Below are positions 45,380 to 57,672 of a DNA stretch of 64,000 nucleotides, piece by piece; positions within the stretch are counted from its first letter, which is position 1, and each line of letters starts with the position of its first letter. The translations under genes were made by a program, and so were the position numbers. The stretch lies in the NCBI RefSeq assembly GCF_024868665.1, contig NC_079897.1, positions 7,970,403-8,034,402 on the forward strand. Reading direction: 5' to 3'. Source of the DNA: Triplophysa rosa. Its lineage: Eukaryota > Chordata > Actinopteri > Cypriniformes > Nemacheilidae. Under the pieces are notes generated by a model. That model worked only from the letters and a program-made list of their open reading frames with translations. It ran no database searches and was not told where the DNA came from.

Positions 45380-46746
45380 GAGATTAAGATGGCGGTTAAT
45401 GGAAAGAGTCTGTTTTTCCTGATGCTTCTGTGAGTATAAAAGACGATTGTAGATGTAAAATGATCTGGATTTGGGTAAATTTGGATTTACATTTTTGGAT
45501 TTCTAAATTCAATACATTTTTGGATTTCTGAAGTTTTTATTTTTAGGAGAAATTTCTTATATGCATGAAATTTAAGCAAAAGTTTTATTTTCTCTCCATT
45601 TAATTTCATTGTTGCATAGTTGAGATACAGAGAGAATATTCTTTCATTTTCTTTAAAATGTTTCATATTTTTATAGCAACTACAATAACGTCGTTTAACT
45701 TGATTTAAAAAACGAATTCATTTCCTTTTGACGTTGTGTCCTAGAAAAATAATCGAGTGACTTGAGTACAGATAACGTTGTCAAACACTTTTCATTGTGC
45801 GCCGTTCTATTTTATTTACCCATTCTAATTTGAAGAATGGCCTTCTTGCCGAGAACATTGCTGATCTCATGCTCTGATATTGCGTCACAGTTTTCTTAAA
45901 AGCAGAGGTCAAGAACAAGGCTTCAATGACAAGATGACTCTCAATCTCCCTGATTCCTACAACATTGGCTGGATGCAAACTCTGGATGATCACCAGTTGA
46001 TTTCTGACATCACCATTCCTGGTACCCATGACACCATGGCTCTTTATGGAGGACCGGCGGCAGAATGCCAGGCATGGTCTCTGGAGGACCAGCTGAAGGC
46101 TGGGATACGCTACCTGGATCTGAGAGTGTTTGCTTTTGAAAAAAAGTTGTATGTCATGCACGGAGTGATTTATGAACATTCATCTTTCCCCAAGGTTCTT
46201 AATACGATCAAGGCATTTCTGTCTGAATTCAGGAGTGAAACGGTGCTCGTCCGAGTAAAACCTGACTTGTTTGATAAAAGCGATGTTCAGGAGCTGATTC
46301 AAAACATGATCGAAAATGACAGCGATATCTGGTTTCAATCTTTGATACCAACAATGGGTGATGTTAGAGGTAAGGTTGTTTTTGTTCAGAAAGACAGCTT
46401 TAAGCTGGGCGTCTCGCTGTTGGAAACGGACACAAAAGGAGATTATGAAGTCACTCATGTTGAGGACAAGGAGAATGACATTCGAGAGAATCTGAGAAAA
46501 GCTGATGAGTATTGTGGAGATGATCTTCAAAGTTCTGTTGTTCTGACCTATTCTAGCGGCACAGGCATTGGTACACTGGGAGGGATGCTTTTAACACCTA
46601 AAAGAATAGCTAAGGAAATCGACCCCTGGCTGTATGGATATCTCGATGAGGTGTCGTCTAAAAATCCTAAGATTTGTTTTGGTATCATAGCAATGGACTT
46701 TCCAGGCTTTGACTTAATTCAAATGGTCATTAATTTCAATAACTAA
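45380..46746 (+). CDS. Secreted PI-PLC X-domain protein, copy 3
   Basis: Two coding exons, 45389-45429 and 45891-46746 (461-bp intron, same GTGAGTATAAA donor as the other copies), 298 aa with no internal stop. The signal peptide begins MAVNGKSLFFLMLLLF. The X domain has SDITIPGTHDTMAL (catalytic His and Asp), IRYLDLRV (Arg), VMHG (second His), ETVLVRVKP, SSGTGIGTL and FGIIAMDFPG. More diverged from copies 1 and 2 than they are from each other, especially over residues 100-150. Likely an extracellular phosphoinositide- or GPI-cleaving enzyme. ATTAAA at 46774-46779 and AATAAA at 47033-47038 are candidate polyadenylation signals. Confidence 0.92.
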
Positions 46747-47608
46747 AACAAATGTTCACCCTAATTCTGTTTTATTAAACCAATAACATATTACCATGTA
46801 TAGAAATCATCGCTGAGTGTTCATCACAATGCACATCTGATTACATTAGGCTATAAAAAAGTAGTTTGGAATGGATAAACTGTCATTTGAAACAAATCAA
46901 CTTTGTAATATTTCAAGCTTTAAAATCTTGGTTACAGCTACTCTTATTTTTTTTTACATGATTTAAACATTGTTGCAAATGTCTGTAATTTAATTTTATA
47001 TTTAGAGCAGAAAAGTCCAGTTGATCTAGAGAAATAAACATAAGCATCCATAAGTATATCTGTGATTTTATTCATGTGTTTTAACTCCCTCTGGTGTCAA
47101 AGCAGAACATTACGAATTGCTGTCAAACAAATAGTTGAACAATAAATGTCGTGACGTCGATTACCGTAGCTGAAGTCACGTGACTTGGTATCTGTCGACG
47201 GACTTCTAAACAGGGCTTCGTTGAGGATACTCTTCTGGATTAAAGTACGTTTTTACCTTACATGTATTTAAATATTGTTTTTTTAATAAACTTGACGGAT
47301 ATCACATGGGAAATGTTAACAAGTAACAAAGCGTGATCTATATCTCAACAACTTCCTTGTTCAGCAGACTGTACCTGTGTCAGGTAAAACTTCCTCATAT
47401 GAAAATTTAGCAACGTTTTAAAACGTGTTCAGAAACAAAATGTTATACATTTCCACGTATCATGTTTTAATGAGACCTGGGGATTTTCATTAAAGTGAAA
47501 AGTTTAATTGATTATTTCACCTGCTTTATAAAGAGGTCAGAGGTTGTGAGTTAAATATAAAAAGTCAGTATTTAAAATGCAATTCATTACAATTTCTGTT
47601 TACACAAT

Positions 47609-47639
<31 letters not shown>

Positions 47640-47740
47640 TTTACATTTTGCACCAAAACGGTGTCAGTAAACATTTGACACAGCAGTTCCCATTGTGAAA
47701 GCTAACCAAAACTATATGTCTAGTGACAGCATGCCCAATT
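46747..47740. other. Intergenic region and likely 5' end of the MS4A gene
   Basis: A TA microsatellite lies at about 47614-47639. A plausible untranslated first exon of the MS4A gene ends near 47244 (GGATTAAAG before GTACGT-like sequence). No other gene. Confidence 0.4.
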
Positions 47741-48018
47741 AGGGATGTAACAATATCAAAATCTCACTGCACGATAATACCTCGGTATAACACATTTATT
47801 GCAATATTTAAAATGGCAAACTATGACTTGGAAACCTTAAATAACCATCCTCTTTTCTTATCCTTAGAGGTATGAGTTATAGTATGAGATGGGTCAAATG
47901 ACCTAAAAATCACTTTTATAAAATAAAATAATATTTGCACCAGTTGGACCTTGACAAAGGTAACATCTATTATTTTGCTATTGCTATAACACGATATCGA
48001 AAATGTTGTTACATCCCT
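47741..48018. repeat. MITE with AGGGATGTAACAA inverted ends
   Basis: Left end AGGGATGTAACAATATC at 47741, right end GATATCGAAAATGTTGTTACATCCCT ending 48018. The interior is AT-rich. This motif ends many non-autonomous elements in fish. Confidence 0.75.
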
Positions 48019-48248
48019 GTACCCTATTAATACTTTATTTAGGATAATAATGTGGGATATGTTTAAAACTATTCTTTGGGCTAGATGATGAATCCCTATT
48101 CAGAACTTTTTTTCACTAAATAATATTTTGTGGAATAAATAATGTGGCACATAATAATACTTTGTTTGTCCTTACTGGTTTTTGTTGTGGCTTGTTGTAC
48201 CTGTGTGAAGGTTGAACTCCATCACTTCGCTCCGTTCAGAGCTTCAGG

Positions 48249-49614
48249 ATGTCTCTGACAATGTCTCAGGGTGACGGTGTGACCGTTATCTCTGTCACCA
48301 CAAACCCAGAGAGCAAATGGCCACTTCTGTGTCAGATTCTGGGTAACTTGTGCTACAGTCCAGTGTGTTCTGTAGCTCAGAAGCTGAAAGGAAAGCTGAC
48401 AGAAACCCAGACAGCTCTTGGGGTGAGTTACTGTCACACAAATATAATTTTGATAGATTATTAATTATAAGAAGAATATTTTCAGTCCTGGATTGGTCAA
48501 TAGCTGTGCTATTTATTGTTTTATTCTGTAGATTGTACAGATGATAGTGGGAGTCATCAGTATTGCGGTGGGGGCTATTCTTGAAAGCGTCCATTTATAC
48601 AATGACCTCATGGAAACTAAAGCACCTTTTTGGCTTGGTGCTGTGGTAAGAAACATATTTCTCCTCTTCGTTATCTTTTAGTAGTAAAATAAATGTATAA
48701 AGTAAATGGTCGATAGTGACATTTAATTGGACTTGCTGTGAGCATGTGGCTTTCAGAATGGCTCTTGTTTTTTAAATTGATGTATTTTCAAGTTTTTATT
48801 TGTTTGCCTTGTAGTTTCTTGCCATTGGAATCGTGTGTGTTCTTGCTGCCAAGTTTCCCAGTCCTTGTCTGGTGAGTGTGCATCAAAGCCATAACGTATA
48901 TTTTTGTCCGTTCTGTTTTCTCAGTGTCATCAGTTTATATTGTTTGTGCGTTACAGCTGGTCATCGCCGTGAGTCTGAACATGGCAAGTGCTGTTCTGGC
49001 GATCACAGCTGTCGCTCTGTGTTCAGTGGACCTGGCAAGGGGCAGCAATCAGTACTGTGATGACCATTACTATCCACGTTATGAAGGTGCAACACCCTCC
49101 CCTGAATAGAAGCGGATCACAGAAAGCTGTCTGTACTACAAGCATCTCAATCGGGTGATTTACTTTGTTTTCTGAAGATGTTGTAAGACTTTTCTGAATC
49201 AGATGTCCTTACGACCAAGCGTCCAGTAAATAAATTTGTACTAGCGAGCTGTAATGTTTTATTAAAATGACCAGTATACGTTTAGATTCACATCCATACA
49301 TTGTGTGCATACATAGCGTTTAGTCTATTGACACTGATGTTTTTCCTACTCTAGTTGATCCTCGGAGGTCTGGATATAATATTGATAGTTTTGGCAGTTC
49401 TTCAGCTCTGTGTAACCATCAGTTTCTGTGTTCTGACTCTGAAAGCTTTGTGCAGGAAGAGTGGGACTGCGCAGGTATTGCATTTTTACGACAATTAAAA
49501 CAACCAAACATATCCACTGTGATGATGACAATTCTCAGTTGTGTATGTTTGTTTGTGGTTTTACAGGAACCACAACTTCACGAGCCGCTCCTGAAAGATG
49601 CCAATCCTGCATGA
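48249..49614 (+). pseudogene. ms4a17a-like: MS4A-family (CD20-like) four-span membrane protein, premature stop
   Basis: Six coding exons with consensus splice sites, all phase 0: 48249-48422, 48532-48645, 48815-48871, 48957-49154, 49355-49474 and 49567-49614. Together they total 237 codons, the usual MS4A size. N-terminus MSLTMSQGDGVTVISVTTNP; TM1 QMIVGVISIAVGAILESVHL; TM2 FWLGAVFLAIGIVCVLAAKF; TM3 LVIAVSLNMASAVLAITAVA; a loop with Cys; TM4 LGGLDIILIVLAVLQLCVTI; and a short tail EPQLHEPLLKDANPA. A TAG at 49107-49109 interrupts exon 4 in the loop before TM4, so the product would be three-span. All splice sites and the remaining frame are intact, so the stop is recent, polymorphic or a base error. 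MS4A proteins modulate immune-receptor or channel signalling. The subfamily name is from memory. Confidence 0.85.
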
Positions 49615-49790
49615 TAGAGAGACACAATGTATTCCATTTATTGCAACACATTGACAATGTTAAATCCACTCTCATAAGTCATTTGTGATGCTTATATTAC
49701 AAATATTAAAAAAATCATTCTTGTATTCTACATAACATTTTAAAATTACTCAATAGATTTTATTGTGGAAACCTTATGCTCCCAATTTTA

Positions 49791-49796
49791 AATAAA
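49791..49796 (+). terminator. Polyadenylation signal of MS4A gene
   Basis: AATAAA 177 bp after the last stop codon, followed by a GT-rich stretch. Confidence 0.65.
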
Positions 49797-50308
49797 CTTC
49801 TATCACATTTTGTTTGAGGCCCGTTTTCTTTTTTTATTCTTTTGATGTCAAACAATGATTGGAGAGCCCCCTGCATCGCCACCACTGACCCCTGTTGAAG
49901 ACCCTTTTAATAGGTTTAATGAATTAATAATCAATAACTTGGTTTAATCCATTAAACCACCTGCTTCACAAAATAATTAGGTGTTTTGACATTCACACCA
50001 TCTGCTGCTCAAAGGTGTCTGCAGAGTCGGACTTCAAAAATAATGGCTTGCATTTTGGGTTTATTGTACGTTTTGGGGGAGAAATCTAAAAAGTCATCGA
50101 TCAGCCTAAACCTGATTAAATTGATCAAGTTATGAATGTAGATGTTTACAAATTGACCCTGTTGAAAAATAAACAAATAGCCTAAAAAAATTATTAGAAA
50201 TAATTTTAGAAACCACCAGCTGTTTACCATTAAAACTATATTACAAAATTAGATTTTTTATGGTTTAGTCGTGTTCCATTGGTGTTCATTCACCAGATAC
50301 CGTGGACA
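49797..50308. other. Intergenic region
   Basis: No gene recognised. Confidence 0.5.
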
Positions 50309-50500
50309 TTTACATTTAGTCATTTAGCAGACGCTATTATCCTAAGCGACTTACATAGAGTCCAGGGAGCAATAAAGCGATATGTCATACATGAGCAATA
50401 ATACAATAGGTGCTAATACCAAGTTACTAGTTTCAGCAAAAGCCAGACCTGTTGATAGAAAGAGAGGGGGTTCGTTTTTTTCTCATTTGTCAAGTATTCA
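50309..50500. repeat. Dispersed repeat fragment, shared with 53070-53230
   Basis: TTTACATTTAGTCATTTAGC, AGACGCTATTATCC and AAGCGACTTACA start a repeat common in teleosts. GCGATATGTCATACA(T/G)GAGC, AATACAATAGGT and GTCAAGTATTCA then recur in the same order at 53087-53230. Confidence 0.7.
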
Positions 50501-51254
50501 ACACAGAACAATAAAAAATTGGTAAACAAAAAATGATATGGCCCTAATTGATCCATTTGTATATAACATTAATGTCCTTTGTTGTTAACCAGTCTGTGAT
50601 GATCTTCATTTGTGTTTTTTAAAGATGATAACAGACGTTTTATACTTTTGCTACCTGTACAATTGTTTGGCCTGTGCTACAAAACTTCAAACCTCTGTAG
50701 CACCAGTGCTATGTGCAAAAAACTTAATGTACAACCCTGTATTTCAATTCAAATCGTGGATCGAGATTCTTTGTTATGAATATGAAGATCGTGATATGCT
50801 TTTTTTGGGAAGATCGCCCAGCCCTAGTTTTCAGTCCCCTAAATCACCGTTTCCATAAATTTTTTTCAGTTGAAAACGGTCTCTTGTAAACGGCCTCGAA
50901 AGTGCAGTTTTGATAAACGGCAATTATTTTTTTGTGATGACATTTCCTGTGTAATCGTGTCAAACATAAATAAGTGACACTTGCATTGCATGGCTACAGA
51001 AGTGGTGAATGTGGCCTTTTTTGTAACAGCCGACGGATGACATAGTTCTGATGGCACAGTCTCTGGAGAAAGTCTTCTTACAGAAAGTTGCCCAAATGCC
51101 TCAGGAGGAGATTGAGTTGCCCCTCATTCTCCAAGAGAGGAGCTAAATTTGTGAAAGGACGTAGAGGCAGTGAGATACAGCCAGAGGTTTAACCATCGAC
51201 ATGAGCCTGTTGTGTCGCCCACTTAGAAACAATTCATCATCCAGTCAAAGTTCA
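50501..51254. other. Intergenic region
   Basis: No gene recognised. Confidence 0.45.
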
Positions 51255-51411
51255 ATCAGATCATGAACACTAGCGTAGATGAGATCAGATCACAAACACT
51301 AGTATAGATCAGATGAGATCCCAAACACCCTCAGATATCAGATAAGATCATTAACACTAAGGTAGATCAGATCATGAACACTAGCGTAGATCAGATGAGA
51401 TCCCAAACACC
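51255..51411. repeat. Degenerate minisatellite (GATCAGAT, AACACTAG units)
   Basis: Variants of AACACTAGCGTAGATCAGAT, and of GAGATCCCAAACACC, repeat about five times with irregular spacing. Confidence 0.7.
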
Positions 51412-51749
51412 CGTTGTGCATTTTTTCTGTATCTTGTGGTGCTGCTCAACATGCTGCTCTTCAGAATATATGATGACATTTAAACCTTAACTTGTTTATA
51501 GTTTTTGGTGAAAACAAAACACTTCGTTAATTAAAAAAAAAGATAAAATGAATGAATATTNGAGAACTTGAGACAAAGGGAATTCTGTCACAATTATTAT
51601 CAATACGCTTGTCCTTTACACTCTTATCTTACATCATAATTGTATTATAAATTTGTTTTTTTCCACTACCTAGGTAGTGGCAAATAGATTTTTAACATCA
51701 GTCTTTTTTATGCTTGTGTTCTACATAATGGTAGTTCAGTTGTGAGGTA
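51412..51749. other. Non-coding stretch with ambiguous base
   Basis: Contains a single n at 51561. No gene recognised. Confidence 0.5.
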
Positions 51750-51945
51750 CGAGCGTGACTCTAAAACAGGTAGTCGTATTGGCTACTTTTTACTTAAGTA
51801 CATTTTAGAGCCCATACTTTATACTTTTACTTGAGTAAACAAGTTTAGTCAGTACTTCAACTTTTACTTGAGTACTTTTAAACATGAGTATCTGTACTTC
51901 TACTTAAGTAAAGGATGTGTGTACTTTTGCCATCTCTGGCTTTAT
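51750..51945. repeat. Non-autonomous hAT-like repeat fragment
   Basis: Repeated ACTTTTACTTGAGTA and TACTTAAGTA words ending in TTTTGCCATCTCTG, as in abundant fish hAT MITEs. Confidence 0.55.
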
Positions 51946-53069
51946 GCGAGTTGGTGTTAACCTCAGGTCCAAATGATTCTAATGATATAAAATAAAGGAG
52001 ATCAGACATCACCAGAGTGAATTTATAACGTCATCAAAAGTTTTAAAAAGAATAAAACTTATTCTTTGTAAAATAAATAACCTTAGTAATAGCCCGTAAT
52101 AAAAATAGTAATACAATTTTAAAACAAACATAAAAACTGTCATGATAATACAGAATGTAATCGGGTCTTGTCTTTTAAATGAAAGAGCATGTTGTGCACT
52201 ATTCAGTCGGCGCTTCTGTTTCTCCCGAAGTCTGCTTCACGCATAAGCTACACACACACAAGCGCGCGAGGCAACATGACGTTATCGCGGAGTGGGCGGT
52301 CATGTATATAGTTAAGAAACTCCCCTTCCGCGCTCGCGATAACGTGCACGTGCGCCAGGCACGTTCTCGCGTAAATAATTACGAAACAGCGCCCTCTAGT
52401 CACAGATTTTGATAGGTCACAGATTTCGACAGGTCACAGATTTCGACACAGCACCGCTTCGCTTATTGAATGTTTGTTTCTTTTTTTTGGATTCCGTGTT
52501 TTCCAATTTTTACTCTGCATTAGTAAGTAATATATTTGCCAACATTAAAAAATACTTCAGTAAACTATAATAATTTCTAAAATATATTAAAAACCTACAG
52601 TGGATACTTTGAACCATACAGGGAAAAAATGGAGTATTATGTATGTGCCCGTGTGAATGTGCACTCCAATAAAAGAGACTCAAACACCACAGCACATCTG
52701 TTACAGGATTCTTTATTTCCGACTACGTCACAAAGGCGACGCAGCGTTAAAGCCTGTTAAGTTTCCCTTTGTAGAGGAGAGTAAACAAAAATGTACAATA
52801 AAGAAAACAGGTAAAACTTAGGTTGATGTTTTTATGTTAAGCAAAGTTGTTTTATGATTGCTGTCTCAGCGCGATAAAGTTAGTTTTGAGTGAGATTAGA
52901 CTGCCCGCCCTGGTTTTATACAGGCAACAGTCTTACACACACAGATAGTATTACCATTCTTTACCATTCAGAAAATATACCATTAAATGCCCTGCTGACT
53001 GCCGTTCAGCTGTTGCCACCGAAATGCTAAAAGTTGTTTCTGTTTTGTGCTCTTCCAGAAATGTGGAAG
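51946..53069. other. Intergenic region
   Basis: No supported gene. 52240-52440 is GC-richer with three copies of GGTCACAGATTT-like words (52400-52445). Confidence 0.45.
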
Positions 53070-53084
53070 TTCTCAGGAGCAATA

Positions 53085-54440
53085 AGCGATATGTCATACA
53101 GGAGCAATAATACAATAGGTTCTAATACAAACTTACTAGTTTCAACAAAAGCTAGACCAATACCTGTTGAGAGAGAGAGAGAGAGAGAGGGTTAGTGTTT
53201 TTTTTCTTCACTTTTCTGTCAAGTATTCACAGAAGAGATGGGTTTTAAGTAGTTTTTTGAATGTTGTGAGAGATGTGGTTGACCGAATGTTCCACCAGGA
53301 AGGAGTTGTGAAGGAGAATGAGCTTTTGGGCTGTTGGAAGATGAGGCGTGCTGCTGCGTTCTGAACCAGCTGGAGTGGTTTGATAGCCTTTGCATGAAGA
53401 CCAGCAAGGAGAGCATTGCAGTAGTCCAACCTTGAGATTACCAGGGCCTGGACAAGGAGTTGTGCCGCATGCTCAGTGAGATAGGGTCTAACCTTTCTAA
53501 TGTTGAATAAGGCATATCGGCATGACCGCGTTGTGATCATTGAAGGACAGCTGTTCATCAAATATGACTCCGGGTTCCTGGCTGTTTTGGAAGGAGTGAT
53601 TGTGGTATTGGCAAGTTGGATGGTGAGATCGTGTTGCACCATGGGGTGTGCCGGAAACACCAGTAGTTCTGTCTTGGCAGGGTTCGGCTGGAGGTGATGC
53701 TCTTTCATTCAAGCTGAGATGTCTTTTAGGCAGGCTGTAATGCGAGCTACAGTGGTATCGTCTGGGTGAAACGAGATGTACAGTGCTGTAAAAAAGTATT
53801 TGCCCCTTTCCGGATTTTTTGTTTTTTGCATATTTATCATGCTTAAATGATTCAGATCATCAAACAAATTGTAATATGACTCAAAGAAAACCAGAGTAAA
53901 TACAAAATGCAGTTTTTAAATGATGGTTTTATTTATTAAGGGAAAAACTATTTCTGACCCTTTGTGAAAAAGTAATTTCCCCCTAAACCTAATAACTAGT
54001 TGTGCCACCCTTGGCTGCAACAACTGCAATCAAGCGTTTGCGATAGCTCGCAATGAGTCTTTCACATCGCTGTGGAGGAATTTTGGCCCACTCTTCTTTG
54101 CAGAATTGTTTTAATTTACCCACATTGGAGGGTAAAAGGGGGCAAATACTTTTTCACAGCACTGTAGATCTGGGTGTCGTCAGCATAACAGTGATACGAG
54201 AAGCCATGTGCCCGTATGATGGGTCCCAAGGATGTCGTGTAGATGGAAAAAAGCAGTGGTCCAAGAACCTATCCCTGAGGGACCCCAGTTATCATGTGGT
54301 GAGCAGTGGACAGCGAGCCCCTCCATGACACCCTGAAGGATCTGACGGAGAGGTAGGATTTGAACCAGGACCGAGGATTTAGATTCCGCCTTGGCTAGCC
54401 GCAGTGCTTCTGTGACCGATACCAGTGCAGTCTCAGTGGA
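53085..54440 (-). mobile_element. Non-LTR retrotransposon fragment, antisense, split by a Tc1 MITE
   Basis: Minus frame 53708-53208 reads HLQPNPAKTELLVFPAHPM, LLVQALVISRLDYCNALLAG and LQLVQNAAARLIFQQPK, the end of a LINE RT domain, then a shortened C-terminal part. The repeat continues on the far side of the MITE (54167-54440), which is part of the same dispersed family. A GA microsatellite lies at 53169-53190. Confidence 0.65.
53781..54164. mobile_element. Internally deleted Tc1-like element (MITE)
   Basis: Outer ends CAGTGCTGT(A/G)AAAAAGTATT and TTTGCCCC, inverted at 54139-54164, flanked by TA at 53779-53780 and 54165-54166. The interior keeps only the antisense 3' part of a Tc1 transposase region (TTGGCTGCAACAACTGCAAT, GGAATTTTGGCCCACTCTTC). 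Confidence 0.85.
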
Positions 54441-54605
54441 GTCTCTATAAATGTTTAACACAAACATAGATCTTTTTTAATATATTATATAGATTGCTTA
54501 GTTCAAAGCATAGTGAGACGACGATACAGAGATCGATGTGGTCTACATCATCTTTGGCCCTGTAATAACTTGATCGAACCTCTACGACCTTTTGTATGTT
54601 CACAG

Positions 54606-55261
54606 TTTCTCCCACCTCACAGTTGTACGCTAAGAGAGATGTGAAGATTGGTGTTCAAAACACACTCGTCTGTTGTGTGACTGACTTTCATCCGCCCCCC
54701 GTGAATATCTCATGGACAAGAAAGTGTGAGTGATCTGGACATCAGTGAGACTCAATATTACTCCAATCCAGACTTCAGCTTTCGCATCTTCTCCTACCTG
54801 AACTTCAGTCCTGAGCAGGGAGGCGTCTACACCTGCACTGTGAGACACAGGGGTCTAGAGCAGGGAATCATCAGGTTCTGGGGTGAGTAATTTTCCTGGA
54901 AATATCTTCAAATCAGAAAATAGAGTTGGTCCGATAGAGAACGGATTGGGAAATTTGAAAATCAAAACAACTAGTGGTGCAAATGACTTCAACAGCTGTT
55001 AAAATGAAAATAAGCTTAAACGAAATGAAATTTACATTTGCATGCACATTCAGTTTTTTCTAAAAGTATGTTTATAAACATTTTGATGTATGTCTGGTGT
55101 ATTTGTAACTTTTTATGTGTCTGTTCACACAGAGGTGGAGGTCTCGGAAGACTCTCGGCAGGCGGAAAGTGCTTGTGGTCGGGATTATTGTAGGATTTCT
55201 TGGACTGATGGCTGGAATCATTGTGATCGTGATGAGCAAGATGCAGCTGTCGGCTGTATGA
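54606..55261 (+). pseudogene. MHC class II alpha pseudogene, copy 1 (alpha-2 and TM exons)
   Basis: Two exons remain. The alpha-2 Ig domain (54606-54882) reads LYAKRDVKIGVQNTLVCCVT, DFHPPPVNISW, then after a frameshift near 54725 ETQYYSNPDFSFRIFSYLNF and EQGGVYTCTVRHRGLEQG, with both disulphide Cys and the GGVYTC box typical of class II alpha. The donor is GTGAGT. The connecting-peptide/TM exon (55133-55261) starts EVEVSEDSRQAE, and one base of frame change later encodes VLVVGIIVGFLGLMAGIIVI and a short tail. No leader or alpha-1 exon is found upstream, where a LINE repeat sits instead. Two frameshifts plus missing exons make it a pseudogene; it would have presented antigen peptides with a beta chain. 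Confidence 0.8.
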
Positions 55262-55366
55262 TCTCTCGCGTGAGAAACTGTCGGAGAAACTCCAACACAT
55301 TCTGTTCCCGTGATTGAAACATACAAGTTACATACGAGTATATAATAAAAAAAAGACAAATACAAA

Positions 55367-55398
<32 letters not shown>

Positions 55399-56441
55399 AA
55401 AAAAAAAAAAGAAAAAAAGAAACGAATTCAGTCAAGTGTTTCAAAATGTACACTGATACTGTGTGTGCATATGTGTATATTTGAAGCAGTGTTTAAGTTA
55501 TATCACATTACAAAACCAACTCCGTTAAAATATTTAATTTTATAAAACGATTCTGATTGGCTGAGCGCCGAGCGGAGTTCTAAGCCGTTATAAAATACAC
55601 GATACATAACGGCTGACCGCACCACATAGCCTAAATATCATTTTATTGACTTTATTTTATGAAACCTTGCTATGGAATAACCATTTTATTAAAGCAATAA
55701 GCCCCGCGAAGCAGTGGGTTACAGTGCATTTTATAACAGCTACGGGGTTTTAGGCAATANGGTTTTATTTATTAAGGGAAAAACTATTTCTGACCCTGTG
55801 TGAAAAAGTAATTTCCCCCTAAACCTAATAACTAGTTGTGCCACCCTTGGCTGCAACAACTGCAATCAAGCGTTTGCGATAGCTCGCAATGAGTCATTCA
55901 CATCGCTTTGGAGGAATTTTGGCCCACTCTTCTTTGCAGAATTGTTTTAATTTACCCACATTGGAGGGTAAAAGGGGGCAAACACTTTTTCACAGCACTG
56001 TAGATCTGGGTGTCGTCAGCATAACAGTGATACGAGAAGCCATGTGCCCGTATGATGGGTCCCAAGGATGTCGTGTAGATGGAAAAAAGCAGTGGTCCAA
56101 GAACCTATCCCTGAGGGACCCCAGTTATCATGTGGTGAGCAGTGGACAGCGAGCCCCTCCATGACACCCTGAAGGATCTGACGGAGAGGTAGGATTTGAA
56201 CCAGGACCGAGGATTTAGATTCCGCCTTGGCTAGCCGCAGTGCTTCTGTGACCGATACCAGTGCAGTCTCAGTGGAGTCTCTATAAATGTTTAACACAAA
56301 CATAGATCTTTTTTAATATATTATATAGATTGCTTAGTTCAAAGCATAGTGAGACGACGATACAGAGATCGATGTGGTCTACATCATCTTTGGCCCTGTA
56401 ATAACTTGATCGAACCTCTACGACCTTTTGTATGTTCACAG

Positions 56442-57097
56442 TTTCTCCCACCTCACAGTTGTACGCTAAGAGAGATGTGAAGATTGGTGTTCAAAACACA
56501 CTCGTCTGTTGTGTGACTGACTTTCATCCGCCCCCCGTGAATATCTCATGGACAAGAAAGTGTGAGTGATCTGGACATCAGTGAGACTCAATATTACTCC
56601 AATCCAGACTTCAGCTTTCGCATCTTCTCCTACCTGAACTTCAGTCCTGAGCAGGGAGGCGTCTACACCTGCACTGTGAGACACAGGGGTCTAGAGCAGG
56701 GAATCATCAGGTTCTGGGGTGAGTAATTTTCCTGGAAATATCTTCAAATCAGAAAATAGAGTTGGTCCGATAGAGAACGGATTGGGAAATTTGAAAATCA
56801 AAACAACTAGTGGTGCAAATGACTTCAACAGCTGTTAAAATGAAAATAAGCTTAAACGAAATGAAATTTACATTTGCATGCACATTCAGTTTTTTCTAAA
56901 AGTATGTTTATAAACATTTTGATGTATGTCTGGTGTATTTGTAACTTTTTATGTGTCTGTTCACACAGAGGTGGAGGTCTCGGAAGACTCTCGGCAGGCG
57001 GAAAGTGCTTGTGGTCGGGATTATTGTAGGATTTCTTGGACTGATGGCTGGAATCATTGTGATCGTGATGAGCAAGATGCAGCTGTCGGCTGTATGA
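56442..57097 (+). pseudogene. MHC class II alpha pseudogene, copy 2
   Basis: Exact counterpart of copy 1 at +1836 bp: alpha-2 exon 56442-56718 and TM exon 56969-57097, with the same two frameshifts. Because the lesions are shared, they predate the duplication, or the duplication is an assembly artefact of one locus. Confidence 0.8.
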
Positions 57098-57526
57098 TCT
57101 CTCGCGTGAGAAACTGTCGGAGAAACTCCAACACATTCTGTTCCCGTGATTGAAACATACAAGTTACATACGAGTATATATTATGTATAGGCCTACTGCT
57201 TTCAAAAGAAAACCATACGTGGGCACAAATTTAAATTGGATTTGAAGATAAGTAGAAACGAATTCAGTCAAGTGTTTCAAAATGTACACTGGTACTGTGT
57301 GTGCATATGTGTATATTTGAAGCAGTGTTTAAGTTATATCACATTACAAAACCAACTCCGTTAAATTATTTAATTTTATAAAACGATTCTGATTGGCTGA
57401 GCGCCGAGCGGAGTTCTAAGCCGTTATAAAATACTCGATACATAACGGCTGACCGCACCACATAGCCTAAATATCATTTTATTGACTTTATTTTATGAAA
57501 CCTTGCTATGGAATAACCTTTTTATT

Positions 57527-57672
57527 AAAGCAATAAGCCCCGCGAAGCAGTGGGTTACAGTGCATTTTATAACAGCTACGGGGTTTTAGGCAATTCGTTT
57601 CACGTCGTGCCACAACGCCCTTAGCTGTTATAAAATGCACTGTAACTCACTGCTTCGCGGGGCTTATTTCTT
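57527..57672. repeat. Fold-back repeat
   Basis: AAGCCCCGCGAAGCAGTGGG with TTACAGTGCATTTTATAACA (57535-57580) is inverted at 57622-57667 (TGTTATAAAATGCACTGTAA, CCGCGGGGCTT-like end with small changes). About 40 bp lie between the arms. The left arm also occurs in MHC copy 1 just before the n at 55760. Confidence 0.75.

Larger units (their letters stand above)
53925..57595. repeat. Tandem 1836-bp duplication joined at a single n
   Basis: 53925-55759 and 55761-57595 are almost identical at a constant 1836-bp offset, covering the MITE end, LINE piece and MHC pseudogene. They differ mainly at 55336-55413 (poly-A tract) against 57172-57250, and by a few substitutions. The single n at 55760 marks the junction. 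Confidence 0.9.

Noticed and set aside
54180..54467. 95-codon antisense ORF, also at 56016-56303
   Set aside because: Lies in a dispersed LINE-derived repeat present twice because of the 1836-bp duplication.
55016..55317. ORFs on both strands over the MHC TM exon
   Set aside because: The real signal is the MHC connecting peptide and TM in two plus-strand frames; the others are shadows.
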